Assembly: GCF_020687785.1 (NCBI RefSeq)
Contig: NZ_JAJEWI010000004.1
Coordinates: 20,005-84,004, forward strand
Direction: 5' to 3'
Length of the DNA: 64,000 bases
Source of the DNA: Sphingopyxis yananensis
Lineage (GTDB): Bacteria; Pseudomonadota; Alphaproteobacteria; Sphingomonadales; Sphingomonadaceae
This document shows positions 28,946 through 36,863 of this stretch, in pieces. Position 1 is the first letter of the stretch, and each line of letters starts with the position of its first letter. Both the position numbers and the translations under genes were made by a program. The notes below the pieces were generated by a model. It was not told the DNA's origin and searched no databases. It was given only the letters and a program-made list of their open reading frames with translations.

Positions 28946-29425
28946 TCAATCTCCCTTGCGCGCTGCGTCAATCGCTGCCACGTCAATCTTCTGCATGGTC
29001 ATCATCGTTTCAAAGGCGCGCCGCGCTTCTTCGCCGCCAGCCGCTTGCGATTCCAGCAAGGTGCGCGGGGTTATCTGCCAGTTGAAACCCCATTTATCCT
29101 TGCACCAGCCGCATGCGCTTTCCTGCCCGCCATGTCCGACAATCGCGTTCCAATAGCGATCGGTTTCGGCCTGATCCTCGGTTATGACCATGAAGCTGAC
29201 GCTTTCATTGGGCTTGAACATGTCGCCGCCATTCAGACCGGAAAAAGCACGACCAAGGACTGTGAATTCGACCGTAAGCGCATCGCCCTTCTGACCACTC
29301 GGAAAATCCGAGGGCGCGCGAAAAATAGGGCCGACCAAGCTGTCTGGGAAAGTATCAGCATAGAAGCGCGCAGCATCCTCTGCATCACCATCAAACCATA
29401 GCACCGTGACAAGCTTATCAGCCAT
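28946..29425 (-). CDS. VOC-superfamily PhnB-like protein (3-demethylubiquinone-methyltransferase-like fold)
   Basis: A 159-aa protein of the PF06983 type: VTVLWFDGDAEDAARFYADTF at the start, GLNGGDMFKPNESVSFMV in the middle, and GGQESACGWCKDKWGFNWQI near the end, all typical. Members share the glyoxalase/bleomycin-resistance fold, and most have no assigned reaction despite the methyltransferase label. It starts 1 nt after the GST gene stop and is in one operon with GST and the DUF1428 protein. Confidence 0.9.
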   Translation of the reverse strand: MADKLVTVLWFDGDAEDAARFYADTFPDSLVGPIFRAPSDFPSGQKGDALTVEFTVLGRAFSGLNGGDMFKPNESVSFMVITEDQAETDRYWNAIVGHGGQESACGWCKDKWGFNWQITPRTLLESQAAGGEEARRAFETMMTMQKIDVAAIDAARKGD

Positions 29426-29426
29426 A

Positions 29427-30047
29427 TCAGGCCTCCTTGATAAGGTTCATATCGATCATTTTGGCGGCCTGATAGGCTGGGCGTTCCCTTAGCCTGCCGG
29501 CATAATCCTCAAACACCTGACGTTTGGGGATCGAACCAAAGCCAAGCCCCCAGTCGACCTGACTGCCGACATAAACATCCGCCATCGTGAAACGCTCGCC
29601 GCAGACATAGTTGCGTCCCGCCAACAAGGTTTCAAACGCGTCCATCGCCTTGTCATATGTCCCAAAGCCCAACATGCCTTGCTTTTGCGGATCGTCGACG
29701 GACCAGCCCATCGAGCGCGAGACGACCGCTTGCTCGACCGGCCCCGCTGCAAAAAATAGCATCCGAAAATAGTCCGCCATTTCCTCCGCTTGCGGCGTCA
29801 GCTCTGGGGCCTGCATCACGCCGAGATAATGGCATATGGCTGCGCATTCGGTCACGACATGATCGTGCCCATTGTGATGATGAACAAGGGTCGGGACCTT
29901 TCCCATCGGGTTCGCGTCCAGCAGTGCCTCTGGCTTATTCTGCCAGTCGACCAACTGCGTATCATAATCCGCGCCCACCTCATGCAATGCCCAGCGAGCA
30001 ATCTGACCTCGGCTCATCGGATTGGTGAAGAGGGTAAAATCTGCCAT
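29427..30047 (-). CDS. Glutathione S-transferase
   Basis: A 206-aa GST. The N-terminal thioredoxin-like domain has FTLFTNPMSRGQIARW (candidate catalytic Ser), GKVPTL (cis-Pro that positions glutathione) and TECAAICHYL. The all-helical C-terminal domain has FTMADVYVGSQVDWGL. The ATG at 30047 has GGGGAGAGGCG upstream. A 92-residue in-frame extension is rejected because it overlaps the DUF1428 gene and has no GST character. It belongs to a three-gene unit with DUF1428 upstream and VOC downstream. Confidence 0.92.
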   Translation of the reverse strand: MADFTLFTNPMSRGQIARWALHEVGADYDTQLVDWQNKPEALLDANPMGKVPTLVHHHNGHDHVVTECAAICHYLGVMQAPELTPQAEEMADYFRMLFFAAGPVEQAVVSRSMGWSVDDPQKQGMLGFGTYDKAMDAFETLLAGRNYVCGERFTMADVYVGSQVDWGLGFGSIPKRQVFEDYAGRLRERPAYQAAKMIDMNLIKEA

Positions 30048-30058
30048 CGCCTCTCCCC

Positions 30059-30772
30059 TCACAGTTCGATAATCGGGCGGAAACCACCCATGATCATGCG
30101 CTTGCCGTCGAACGGCATCTCCCCGTCGAAATCCTGCTCCATCATCCGCTTCTGGCCAGCATCGCGCGTTTCCTTGTCGGGCCATTCGATGAATGAAAAA
30201 ACAACCTGTTCGTCGGCCTCGGCCTGCACCGCGCGGCGGAAGTCCGTCACTTTGCCGTTGGGGACATCGTCGGCCCATGCTTCGACCAGCCGCAGCGCGC
30301 CCAACGCCTTGAACATCGGCCAAGCCGTAGCTGCCATGTCACGATAGGCATTTTTTTTCGCGTCCGGCACAGCGATGATAAAGCCTTCAATATAACGCCC
30401 CAGTCCCGCCGCGCCTTCGTCAAGCAATGGCGCGAAACCACCATAGATTAACCGCGCGCCGTCAAAAGGGGGCGGGTTCTTTTCCGGATCCATGCGGGGG
30501 TCGTTCATCCATTGGTCGGCGCATGCCATGACCGCATCGCGGCGGGCCTTATCCGGCCATTCAATCCAAGAAAAGACGACTGTCTCGCTGTCCGTGGCCT
30601 GCACGGCGCGCTGAAAATCAGTGACCACGCCTTTGGGAACATCATCGCCCCAAGCTTCGACGATGCGCGTCGCGCCCTGTTCTTTGAACAGCGCGTCCGC
30701 TTGGCTGGCGTGATCATGAAATTGCTGTCGATTGATGGTGGGAACAGCTATGACGAAACCATCGAGATACAT
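30059..30772 (-). CDS. Tandem DUF1428 (YbaA-like) protein
   Basis: A 237-aa protein made of two homologous halves. Half 1 (about 1-122) starts YLDGFVIAVP, with IVEAWGDDVPKGVVTDFQRAV and FSWIEWPDK, and ends FDGARLIYGGFAPLL. Half 2 (about 127-237) starts YIEGFIIAVP, with LVEAWADDVPNGKVTDFRRAV and FSFIEWPDK, and ends FDGKRMIMGGFRPII. DUF1428 proteins such as E. coli YbaA are normally a single domain of about 117 aa, so this is a fused duplication. Function is unknown. First gene of the GST/VOC operon. Confidence 0.93.
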   Translation of the reverse strand: MYLDGFVIAVPTINRQQFHDHASQADALFKEQGATRIVEAWGDDVPKGVVTDFQRAVQATDSETVVFSWIEWPDKARRDAVMACADQWMNDPRMDPEKNPPPFDGARLIYGGFAPLLDEGAAGLGRYIEGFIIAVPDAKKNAYRDMAATAWPMFKALGALRLVEAWADDVPNGKVTDFRRAVQAEADEQVVFSFIEWPDKETRDAGQKRMMEQDFDGEMPFDGKRMIMGGFRPIIEL

Positions 30773-31250
30773 GGGCTCTCTCCTCGGGCCGAAACTCGGC
30801 GCTTACATATGCCCCACCGACGAGTTACAAAAAGCAATCATGAAGCTATAAAAATATGGCGCATGAATCAAGTGCGCGCGAAGGCCGTATAACCAAGCGC
30901 CGCAGCTATGCGCTTGATTTTCCTAACCAACCAATATTTGAAACACCGCAGCATTGAATCATCGGGGTTTGCCGCCGCTATGCCTGTTGAAAGGGTTCTT
31001 TCTGGATCCAAGCGACCATCGGAACCCATGATCTTGGTAATGGCGCAAATGATAGCCCGATTACCCCATGGGATGACCGCAAATCAGCCGGAGCCACAAT
31101 TTCACTTAAACCTCAGCCGAACGTCATCTGCCAGCACCGTTATAGCGATTCCCTCAACCCACAAGCAGGCTGACGGCAGCCAGCCCAAGACTAGTCATTC
31201 CCCACGCCTTCGCCGGACAGACGTCGACACAAAGGGACAGCAACAAATTG
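30773..31250. other. Intergenic region, no gene recognised
   Basis: A 122-codon plus-strand frame at 30908-31276 runs into the 3' end of the synthetase gene and has no protein-like composition. No RNA or repeat was recognised. The promoter for the DUF1428-GST-VOC operon should lie just right of 30772. Confidence 0.5.
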
Positions 31251-32411
31251 TTAGAAGCATGGCTCCTCATCAATAATATGCGGCAAAAATCTCGCACCGT
31301 TGCCAGTGATTAACCCATCTTCTCTCATGCCTATTCCCGCCGGGTCTCCATCGACAATCCAGCTACCAATGATCGGATAAGCGCCATCCAATGACGGCAA
31401 GTCGAAGAGTTGCTGATAAACATAACCCTCCGCACCATAGCCACCGCCTGTGTCCGTCAAAAGCTTGCCATCCTGAATGATAGAAACATTTGCTCCTTCG
31501 CGGCTGAGTAGCGGCTTTTTGACGTAAGAATTGGATAGCGGCCTCTCCAAACTCGCGGGGAGAAGATAAGGGCAATCTGGCGTCATCTCATATAGCACGG
31601 CCAAGATCGCCTTGTTGCTCCAAAGCATTTTCCAAATGGGTTCAAGCCATAAAGTTGCGTCCAATTGGTCGATAACCGCCGCCGCATAATTGTCGTCCAG
31701 CATCCATTCCCAAGGATATAATTTATAAATCTGCGAGATTAAAAGATCGTCTTGGTCTACAAATCGCCCTTCAGCGTCCAAACCAATCTCATTGATGAAA
31801 ACCGCTTTGGTCGAAAAGCCCGCAGCCTCCGCCGTATCCCGCAAATAAGCGGTAGTGATGGCATCCTCGCCGCTCACCTCTGCCGCATGGGTGAAGTGAA
31901 GCGGCTTGCCGCGATCCAAAGGCCCGAGCATCGCAGCCCAACGCGCGACAAGTTTTTCATGGAGGCTGTTAAATTGGTCCCGTTCTGGAAACAGCCCTTC
32001 TTTCCAGCGCCATTGAATGACGGAAGCCTCGAGCAGTGATGTCGGCGTATCGCAGTTAAACTCAAAAAGACGCGGCACGCCGTCTTCGCCGAAACCAAAA
32101 TCGAAGCGGCCATAGTTGAGCGATGGCGGTTCCTTCTCCCATGCCTCACGGATCGCATGATGGGCGATACGCGGGATATGAAATCGGTCCAGCCAATCCC
32201 CCTCGCCGCTTACCAGCTTGTCACCCGCCGCGATGAAAAGCTGATACACCTCGGCTGTCGCCCGCTCAATTGCATCTATTTCATGCGGATGAAAGGCGTA
32301 ATAAGCCCCTTCCAGCCAATAGGTCTGGTCATTTATGCTGTGCCAAACAAGCCCGTCTTCTTCTACTATGCTCTGCCAATTCGCGCGGACATCGCAAAGC
32401 TGCCGCCTCAC
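31251..32411 (-). CDS. Glutathionylspermidine-synthetase-family protein (YjfC/YgiC-like)
   Basis: A 386-aa protein of the GSP_synth ATP-grasp family, lacking the N-terminal amidase of E. coli Gss, as do YjfC and YgiC. Typical blocks: GLVWHSIN...YWLEGAYYAF, SLNYGRFDFGFGEDGVPRLFEFNCDTPTSLLEASV, VKKPLLSREGANVSI, PIIGSWIVDGDPAGIGMRED. ATP-dependent ligation of a peptide to an amine is the family chemistry, but no substrate is established for this branch. The GTG start overlaps the stop of the DUF1190 gene by 4 nt (GTGA), fixing it. Confidence 0.92.
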   Translation of the reverse strand: MRRQLCDVRANWQSIVEEDGLVWHSINDQTYWLEGAYYAFHPHEIDAIERATAEVYQLFIAAGDKLVSGEGDWLDRFHIPRIAHHAIREAWEKEPPSLNYGRFDFGFGEDGVPRLFEFNCDTPTSLLEASVIQWRWKEGLFPERDQFNSLHEKLVARWAAMLGPLDRGKPLHFTHAAEVSGEDAITTAYLRDTAEAAGFSTKAVFINEIGLDAEGRFVDQDDLLISQIYKLYPWEWMLDDNYAAAVIDQLDATLWLEPIWKMLWSNKAILAVLYEMTPDCPYLLPASLERPLSNSYVKKPLLSREGANVSIIQDGKLLTDTGGGYGAEGYVYQQLFDLPSLDGAYPIIGSWIVDGDPAGIGMREDGLITGNGARFLPHIIDEEPCF

Positions 32412-32809
32412 GACCCGCTACCAAAAAAACCACTAGATCGCGCACTACCCCCAAAACCGCCTCGGCTCACGGCCGCAGAGCGCGTCATGTTGGTCGCAAG
32501 CGGGGCCGTGGAATAGCTTTTACCCTCCGCCGGAGAGGTAAGATAATTGCCGAACGGAGGTCGCTCCCGATAATAAGGAATGCGCGCGCCGGACCCAAGA
32601 TAGATGAAACGTGCATGGCCGCCCCCGCGACTGCAATGATCATCGTCTATGCGGCGGTCATCCTTATCGACACAAATCGCGGTATCTCGGCGGGCATAGG
32701 CGTTGCCATTATCATCCCAATCCGGCTCAGCGGGATTTTGAGAACAGCCTGCCAGCAAAGCACTGGCCAAAGCCGATGTGATCGTGAGGTTGTAGCCGCG
32801 CTGGCGCAT
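32408..32809 (-). CDS. DUF1190 (YgiB/YjfM-like) lipoprotein
   Basis: A 133-aa putative lipoprotein: MRQRGYNLTITSALASALLAGCSQN with lipobox LAGC. A polar middle carries paired Cys (TAICVDKDDRRIDDDHCS), and a Ser/Gly/Phe-rich tail (SRGGFGGSARSSGFFGSGS) matches the end of E. coli YgiB/YjfM (RGGFG...). The start codon overlaps the DUF350 stop (TGATG) and its stop overlaps the synthetase GTG, so all three are coupled. Function is unknown. Confidence 0.78.
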   Translation of the reverse strand: MRQRGYNLTITSALASALLAGCSQNPAEPDWDDNGNAYARRDTAICVDKDDRRIDDDHCSRGGGHARFIYLGSGARIPYYRERPPFGNYLTSPAEGKSYSTAPLATNMTRSAAVSRGGFGGSARSSGFFGSGS

Positions 32810-33213
32810 CAAGGCACCATGCAGCCAGCTTGCAGGATACCGAAAGCAACCCCTACCCCGCCAACAAACAGCCCCGACGCGTTGCAATTGTCGCTGATGC
32901 GCGCTTCAATGCCGCGAAATAAAATACGGCTCATCACGAAGAAAATCAGCAATTGCGTTACAAGGCTCACGACGCCCCAAACGACCATATCGATGAGGTG
33001 GTGGGAAAAACCAATCACCACAGCCATCGGAATGGTCCAGCCGATGAAGGTTCCCACCAACTGAAAAGCGGCGGCGGTGTTTCCATCACGGATGAGAGAA
33101 AACTCTTTATGCGGCGTGATCGCAACATAGGCGATCAAAAAGCTGGCTGCCAATAGAATGACGGAACCAAAATAGGCCAAAAAATACGGCAGAGAACTTA
33201 ACATAGACCCCAT
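32809..33213 (-). CDS. DUF350 (YjfL-like) membrane protein
   Basis: A 134-aa inner-membrane protein with four hydrophobic segments, including FLAYFGSVILLAASFLIAYV, NTAAAFQLVGTFIGWTIPMA and ASGLFVGGVGVAFGILQAGCM. The DUF350 hallmarks are an early xTPxxEFxLIRxGNxAAA motif (here ITPHKEFSLIRDGNTAAA) and the glycine-rich last helix. AGGGG sits so close to the first ATG that the ATG at 33204 may be the true start. It leads the yjfL-yjfM-yjfC-like operon. Confidence 0.9.
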   Translation of the reverse strand: MGSMLSSLPYFLAYFGSVILLAASFLIAYVAITPHKEFSLIRDGNTAAAFQLVGTFIGWTIPMAVVIGFSHHLIDMVVWGVVSLVTQLLIFFVMSRILFRGIEARISDNCNASGLFVGGVGVAFGILQAGCMVP

Positions 33214-33464
33214 CCCCTAAACCGCCAACAAAGACCGAACGCAACAGAGCAAATAAATTGGACACCACATATTGGCTCTGAGATATTCGTATAGCGCTAA
33301 ATCGGAAAATGGCACCAACTAAACCGGCCAACTCCGGCGGGTGACGGGGTTGGCCGGCTATGGGGTTGAAGGGTTGAAATAGGCAGGCAAAGATCAGTGC
33401 TTGCAGGCCTGCTTGTTCATATTACCCGCTACCTGGGGAATCTCTTCTGCTGCTAACTTGCGTC

Positions 33465-33899
33465 ATGATGTCTCTTTTCATCTGGTATCGCAGCGAAGGC
33501 AGTGTTTCGGTCAACACTATTACCAGCCCAAAAACAGAGGCCTTTTATTGGTTAACGATCACCTGTTCGCAGACGCTAGGTACCGCGCTGGGCGATTGGG
33601 CGGCAGATGCAGGTTTGGGCTATTCAGGCGGAGCCTTGCTTTTTGCGGTCATGCTGGCCGCCGTAGCCGCGCTCTATTTCTGGACATCCATGTCCCGTGT
33701 CGGTCTATTTTGGGCGGCGTTCATTCTAACCCGACCGCTGGGTGCAACAGTGGGGGATTTTCTTGGTAAGCCACTGAACAAAGGCGGGCTTGATCTCAGC
33801 CGCCCAATCGCCACAGCCATATTGGCAAGCATTATTGTCGCGCTGATCTTCATCCTCCCACAACGTGCGGGACGACATCCGGCGAATATTATTCCTTAG
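33465..33899 (+). pseudogene. COG4705-family membrane protein, 5'-truncated remnant
   Basis: 144 codons match only the C-terminal half of the roughly 250-aa COG4705 membrane proteins: WYRSEGSVSVNTITSPKTEAFYWL, LGTALGDWAADAGLGYSGGALLF and FWAAFILTRPLGATVGDFLGKP. These proteins contain two similar halves and here the first is absent. The frame upstream (YYPLPGESLLLLTCV) is open only briefly and is not similar. It is therefore either a decayed gene or an unusual half-size protein. It diverges from the DUF350 operon. Confidence 0.72.
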
Positions 33900-34596
33900 C
33901 TTTTAGTGGCAAAGTGTCCCCCTGCTTTTCACGAAAGAAGTGGAGGAATCATTGTTCCAACCAACGCCAAATTGTGAAGTTGTCCTATTCTATCCATTCT
34001 ACAAAGAACGTCTGCACATTGATTGTCCTCACGCTATTCATAGCCTGGGCCATTTTGTCGCTCCACTCACGGCCCTTGCCATCGCTGGGCCGCTAAACCA
34101 TCTCCCATCGGCGCTCGCAGCATAGCGGTCTAATATGATCGTTCGGGATCATGTCCCGTGACGACCAATGAAGATGCACAAATTAGGAAATGCAAATATG
34201 TTGCAAACCGAAATCCCGTGCTCGGATTACGAATGGCAGTGAATTTCGCCGCAGGTCCCAAAAGCGGCCAATCATCTTCTAATCCGATACGCTGGCCATT
34301 CTAGGATTTTTGGTCGCAGCGATAAGCTCGGAGACGTCGCGCTCTCCTATCAGGCTGTCGGCAGCTAGTCGATTGTACAGCGATAAACTGCCATTCCGCT
34401 TCCAGCTCTAAACTGCCTGACGCTAACCGAACCAGTTGCCAACAGGAGCTCGCACCTGATTAAGCGTCCGGTTTGCGCCGCATTGGAACGAGGCAGGCAT
34501 CATATTAGCAACCTAAACCATTTCCGTGGATTAACTTCAGAGTGTTGTAGCCATGCGTGAAAGCAACACTCATATCGATGGGAAAGGGGCTGCCAA
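33900..34596. other. Intergenic region, no gene recognised
   Basis: About 700 bp with only short frames such as 33940-34125 (61 codons, no family features). The hemerythrin promoter should lie near its right end. No RNA gene or repeat was seen. Confidence 0.5.
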
Positions 34597-35223
34597 ATGC
34601 CTACTACAAAGAAGAAATCACCTGCGCCAAAAGCACCAAAAGCACCAAAGGATCCGGCACAGAAGAGCGGCGTAGCTAAAGCAAAATCAATCATTCCAAA
34701 TTTGGATGCGCGGATTGGACGTCTACCCAAAACGAAATTTCGCGGCGATCCGGAACTATTTGGACGTTTGATCGAAGACCATGATCGCCATCGCGCATTG
34801 CTCGCTATGATCGAAGAAACGGAAGGAAAATCGCCCGAACGACAGACGCTGTTCACAGAGTTGACGAAAGAACTAAAGGCCCATGCAGCGGCCGAAGAGC
34901 AAGCGTTGTGGTCAACCGTTTTGCGTGACCCAGAAACGACAGATGTAGCACGCCATGCCGTTGCGGAGCACAAGCAAATTGACGACATGCTCGCGGACCT
35001 TGCTGCGCGCGACATGTCATCGTCCGGCTGGTTGAAACGCTTTTCCGGACTGAAAGAAGAATATCTTCACCACATCAAGGAAGAGGAGCAGGAGCAGTTT
35101 GTTGAAGCGGAAAAGCATCTGAAGCCCGCTGACGTTAAGTTCATGCGACAAATTTTTGAACGACGTAAAAAAGCGGAAAAGGCCGCAGCCAAAATCGAGA
35201 AGAAAATCAAACTGAAAGCGTGA
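34597..35223 (+). CDS. Hemerythrin HHE-domain protein
   Basis: A 208-aa soluble protein. The basic, Lys/Pro/Ala-rich N-terminal tail (about 1-45) is followed by a four-helix HHE bundle with candidate iron ligands LIEDHDRHRALL, LKAHAAAEEQALW, AVAEHKQIDDML and EYLHHIKEEEQEQF. A very basic C-terminus ends KAAAKIEKKIKLKA. Such proteins bind a di-iron centre and may sense or buffer oxygen, NO or iron. AAAGGGG precedes the ATG. The Lys/Ala tails at both ends are unusual and could bind nucleic acid or an acidic partner; that is a guess. Confidence 0.88.
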   Translation: MPTTKKKSPAPKAPKAPKDPAQKSGVAKAKSIIPNLDARIGRLPKTKFRGDPELFGRLIEDHDRHRALLAMIEETEGKSPERQTLFTELTKELKAHAAAEEQALWSTVLRDPETTDVARHAVAEHKQIDDMLADLAARDMSSSGWLKRFSGLKEEYLHHIKEEEQEQFVEAEKHLKPADVKFMRQIFERRKKAEKAAAKIEKKIKLKA

Positions 35224-35407
35224 CGAGCGGAACATTCGTCGGATTAATTCTCATGCTATGCGAATTGGCGGCAGCGTTTCGAGATGGAAATTGTCGCCCC
35301 ATTGCCCATGGAACATCCAGTTTCCGTACTGGCGGTGATCCCGTGGACGAATTGGTCAGTCATGCATCAAATTAGGAATCTCGCAACTATTTACAGCAGT
35401 CTGTGGC

Positions 35408-36801
35408 GTGGATAAGGATTTGCGTCAGGGGGGACGTATTTTCAGGCATCTGATTCTGTGCACCATCGTGGTGCTTGCCGCGGCACCGAGCGCTTGGGCC
35501 CAAGATGCTCCGCCCGCCACGGCGCTGGACGAGACTCCCCTGCAACTGTCCGCAGCACAAGTCTTCACCCTTGCCGACACCGCCCGCGCAGCGCGTGATT
35601 TTGATACCGCTCGGCGCCTCTACCGCGCGCTTGAGGCCGATCCCGATGCCGACATTCGCAACGAGGCCCGCTTCCGGCTGGGCATGATGCTGGCTGACGA
35701 CGAGCATCGCTACACCGATGCCGCGGTGGCGCTGCGCCGGATCCTCGACGAGTCCCCCAGCGCGGCGCGGGTGCGGGTGGAGATGGCCCGGATCCTCGCC
35801 AGTACGGGCAACATGCGCGGCGCCGAACGCGAACTGCGCGCGGCCCAAGCTGCCGGCCTGCCGCCCGAGGTGGATCGCATGGTGCGGTTCTACGCCCAGG
35901 CCCTATCGCAGCGCAAACCTTGGGGCGGCTCGTTCGAGGTGGCGCTTGCGCCCGACAGCAACATCAACCGCGCCACCCGCGCAGACACGCTGGGCACGGT
36001 AATCGGCGACTTCACCCTGAACGAAGGCGCGAAGGCTAGGTCGGGGCTGGGGCTTTCGGCCAGAGGGCAACTCTATGCACGGCTGCCGCTTTCGGCTCGC
36101 GCGGATATGCTGGCGCGGGCATCAGCGGGCGGGCTATTCTATCGAGCAGGGCAGTTTAACGACCTATCGACTGGGCTACAGATCGGGCCACAATTCTCCT
36201 CTGGCAGTGACCGGCTGACGCTGGCGGCCGGGCCGACTTGGCGTTGGTACGGCGGCGATCTCTACTCACGCGCTTGGGGCGGCACCGCCAGCTACCAGCA
36301 CAACCTTGGCAAGCGGTCACAACTGCGCCTAGAGGGCGGGGTGAGCACGCTGTCCAACCGAGCGAACGCGATGCAATCGAGCCACGACTATAGCGCCAGT
36401 GTCAGTGTCGACCGCGCTCTCTCGGCTCGGCTGGGCGGCGGCGTGCAACTAGCCGGATACCGTAGCGCCGCCCGAGATCCCGGCTATGCGCTGACGAGTG
36501 GAGGGATCAACATTTACGCCTTTCGCGAAGTGGGGCGCACGACGCTGGTCGGCACGCTCGGCTACAACCACCTAGAGGCCGACGCGCGAACCACCTAGAG
36601 GCCGACGCGCGGCTGTTCCTCTATCCACGCCGCCGGATCGATGACCGCATGAGCGCCAGCGCGGCAGCCACCTTGCGCACCTTCACCGTGGCTGGTTTCG
36701 CACCGCTCGTGCGGCTGCGCTGGGAGCATAATCGCTCGTCAATCGAGATCTATGAATACCGCCGCCTCGCCGCCGAATTCGGGGTGACGAGCGCGTTCTA
36801 A
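35408..36801 (+). pseudogene. Slam-type (DUF560) outer-membrane lipoprotein-assembly protein, frameshifted
   Basis: A signal peptide (FRHLILCTIVVLAAAPSAWA) is followed by a TPR-like periplasmic domain (about 45-165) and a DUF560 beta-barrel (from GSFEVALAPDSNINRATR onward), the layout of Slam proteins that move surface lipoproteins across the outer membrane. The intact frame stops at 36598 after HLEADARTT. A perfect 23-bp tandem duplication (36566-36588 and 36589-36611) causes the shift. Removing one copy restores HLEADARLFLYPRRRIDDR and continues to a stop at 36799-36801 with the proper barrel end (EIYEYRRLAAEFGVTSAF). The immediate downstream gene is its likely cargo. Codon use is more GC-rich than in the flanks. 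Confidence 0.85.
36566..36611 (+). repeat. Perfect 23-bp tandem duplication breaking the Slam gene
   Basis: The unit beginning AACCACCTAGAGG and ending GACGCGCG occurs twice with no spacer. Because 23 is not a multiple of 3, the second copy puts CCACCTAG out of frame and creates the stop at 36596-36598. Confidence 0.95.
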
Positions 36802-36863
36802 CGACACATATTTCAGCATATCCGCCAAGCCAGGAGGCACGGTGGACAGACGGGGGCAAGACG

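Noticed and set aside
30048..30323. 92-residue N-terminal extension of the GST
   Set aside because: It overlaps the DUF1428 gene and reads as shadow sequence; the ATG at 30047 begins the canonical thioredoxin-like fold.
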